This document shows, in pieces, positions 11,314 to 11,936 of a stretch of 11,936 nt of DNA. The position numbers were made by a program, and so were the translations under genes. The DNA lies in NCBI GenBank assembly GCA_015229045.1, contig JADGCJ010000096.1, positions 1-11,936 on the forward strand, in the 5' to 3' direction. Each line of letters starts with the position of its first letter. The first letter of the stretch is position 1. The notes beneath the pieces are model-generated. The model was not told the origin of the DNA. It saw only the letters and a list, made by a program, of their open reading frames with translations, and ran no database searches. This DNA is from Magnetococcales bacterium. GTDB lineage: Bacteria > Pseudomonadota > Magnetococcia > Magnetococcales > DC0425bin3.

Positions 11314-11817
11314 GTGTGTGCCTGTCCCACAGCCGTGTGTCAGTAACCGCCGCAACCCGCGCTCGGTGATCACGAAGGCCCCCAAAAACACCTAAGAACC
11401 CAGGCGGAGTTGTGAACTAAATCCCCTGCATCGTGTCGAATAAAAGGTAGGAGGCGGGGAGGTTCTCGCTCCCACTCCTTGCCGCTGAAAGGAGCACACC
11501 GTTTGAGAATCCAAACCCAGGCGACTTGACCGAAGAGCAGCGCCGTCAACTATCTCCAGAGGGAGGCCCGTTCCGCGTCCTTGTCTCGACCCACGCCGCG
11601 CACCTCGACCAGCGGCAAAACCCGGGCGTCTGGACTGACGAATGCCGGTCCCGCGCTGCAGTGACGAAAACCCATGCCTTGCGCGGTCTGAACGCGGCCG
11701 CAGTACAACCAACCCGCATCAACGGGGCACACCCAGGATGCAGTCAAACAACCCTGACAAGACAAACTACTCTGCCGACCTGACCTACAATACGTCCGAA
11801 AATACCCTCCCAAGGAA
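11314..11817 (+). mobile_element. Truncated group II intron (5' ribozyme part and start of its reverse transcriptase)
   Basis: This stretch has no believable long gene, is GC-rich, and is full of short complementary blocks, as expected for structured RNA. Its downstream part runs into an ATG (11738) whose first codons, including NTSENTLPRK, resemble the N-terminus of bacterial group II intron reverse transcriptase/maturase proteins. I recall that terminus continuing into VFDLRQKL and a reverse transcriptase domain. A noncoding leader of about 420 bp before that ATG is about the length expected for ribozyme domains I-III plus the start of domain IV. The 5' boundary is a guess: GTGTG at 11314-11318 or 11316-11320 fits the GUGYG consensus. 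Homology stops near 11817, and domains V and VI plus nearly all of the protein are missing, so the copy cannot splice or move by itself. Orientation is opposite to the neighbouring STAS/zinc-ribbon gene. Identification rests on recalled protein similarity and needs an RNA covariance search. Confidence 0.6.
11450..11478 (+). other. Hairpin inside the intron-like region
   Basis: GGGAG (11457-11461) can pair with CTCCC (11469-11473) around a 7-nt loop, extended by GGAG (11450-11453) with CTCC (11475-11478) across a small internal loop. No T-run follows, so it is not a terminator. It would fit a ribozyme stem in the proposed group II intron, but it does not show the domain V AGC/GNRA pattern. Confidence 0.4.
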
Positions 11818-11820
11818 ACT
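11738..11820 (+). pseudogene. Group II intron reverse transcriptase/maturase, N-terminal remnant
   Basis: The frame opens with ATG at 11738 and encodes a polar N-terminus containing NNPDKTNYSADLTY (residues 4-17) and then NTSENTLPRK (18-27). This pattern, short polar residues then SENTLPRK, is what I recall at the start of intron-encoded reverse transcriptases, which normally run past 400 residues with RT, maturase and often HNH domains. After LPRK the reading changes to LDVCYPFGFLSS, unlike the expected FDLRQKL, so the homologous part ends near 11817. The frame stays open to the window edge through the tandem repeat as Gly-Thr repeats, but that extension is probably meaningless. No functional protein is expected. 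Confidence 0.55.
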
Positions 11821-11881
11821 TGACGTTTGTTACCCGTTCGGTTTCCTATCCTCCAGGAACACTGGCCGAGTACCAAACCTT

Positions 11882-11936
<55 letters not shown>

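Noticed and set aside
11526..11783. An 85-codon plus-strand frame with a TTG start
   Set aside because: Lies within the proposed ribozyme region, has no motif and overlaps the intron protein start in another frame.
11314..11817. Diversity-generating retroelement template region
   Set aside because: No paired near-identical repeat with adenine-specific differences is visible, and the protein start looks like a group II intron enzyme.
11550..11876. A cysteine/glycine-rich minus-strand frame, and another at 11392-11712
   Set aside because: Both begin without a convincing start and ribosome site. Their sequence fits read-through of the structured intron leader, and frames like these recur opposite group II intron 5' regions.

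Overview
The window is bacterial DNA, probably proteobacterial. Gene density is high, GC in the left half is moderate to high, there is a cobalamin-dependent QueG, and there is a very large soluble hybrid histidine kinase. Long multi-receiver kinases beside Rpn/DUF4351 nucleases recall Magnetococcales-like or other gradient-dwelling proteobacteria. That placement is an impression from gene content and rests on no marker gene.

Left part (1-5451): a short tail with a UUCG-loop hairpin, then one 1689-residue cytosolic signalling protein on the minus strand. It carries six receiver domains, two complete histidine kinase cores, one PAS and one HPt. It reads as two hybrid kinases fused end to end. 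A 234-bp intergenic region separates it from the divergent queG (5452-6417, plus strand), which makes the last enzyme of tRNA queuosine synthesis and looks like an ordinary housekeeping gene.

Middle part (6528-11122, minus strand): three co-directional genes. In transcription order they are a protein joining a STAS-like domain to an IS1 InsA-type zinc ribbon (10472-11122), an unrecognised 887-residue membrane protein (7683-10346), and an Rpn-family PD-(D/E)XK nuclease with a DUF4351 tail (6528-7511). The first two are AT-richer than the flanks. Between the membrane protein and the nuclease lies about 170 bp with three clean inverted repeats, which I read as a regulatory leader. Together these three genes are the best candidate here for an undescribed module, perhaps a membrane-linked stress or signalling system with a nuclease. 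A working link between them is inferred only from order and strand.

Right part (11123-11936): no intact gene. Roughly 11314-11817 looks like the 5' part of a group II intron on the plus strand. It includes the first 26 or so codons of its reverse transcriptase/maturase, then breaks off abruptly. A 64-bp stretch of unknown origin follows, then a perfect GGCACA hexanucleotide tandem repeat that runs off the window edge.
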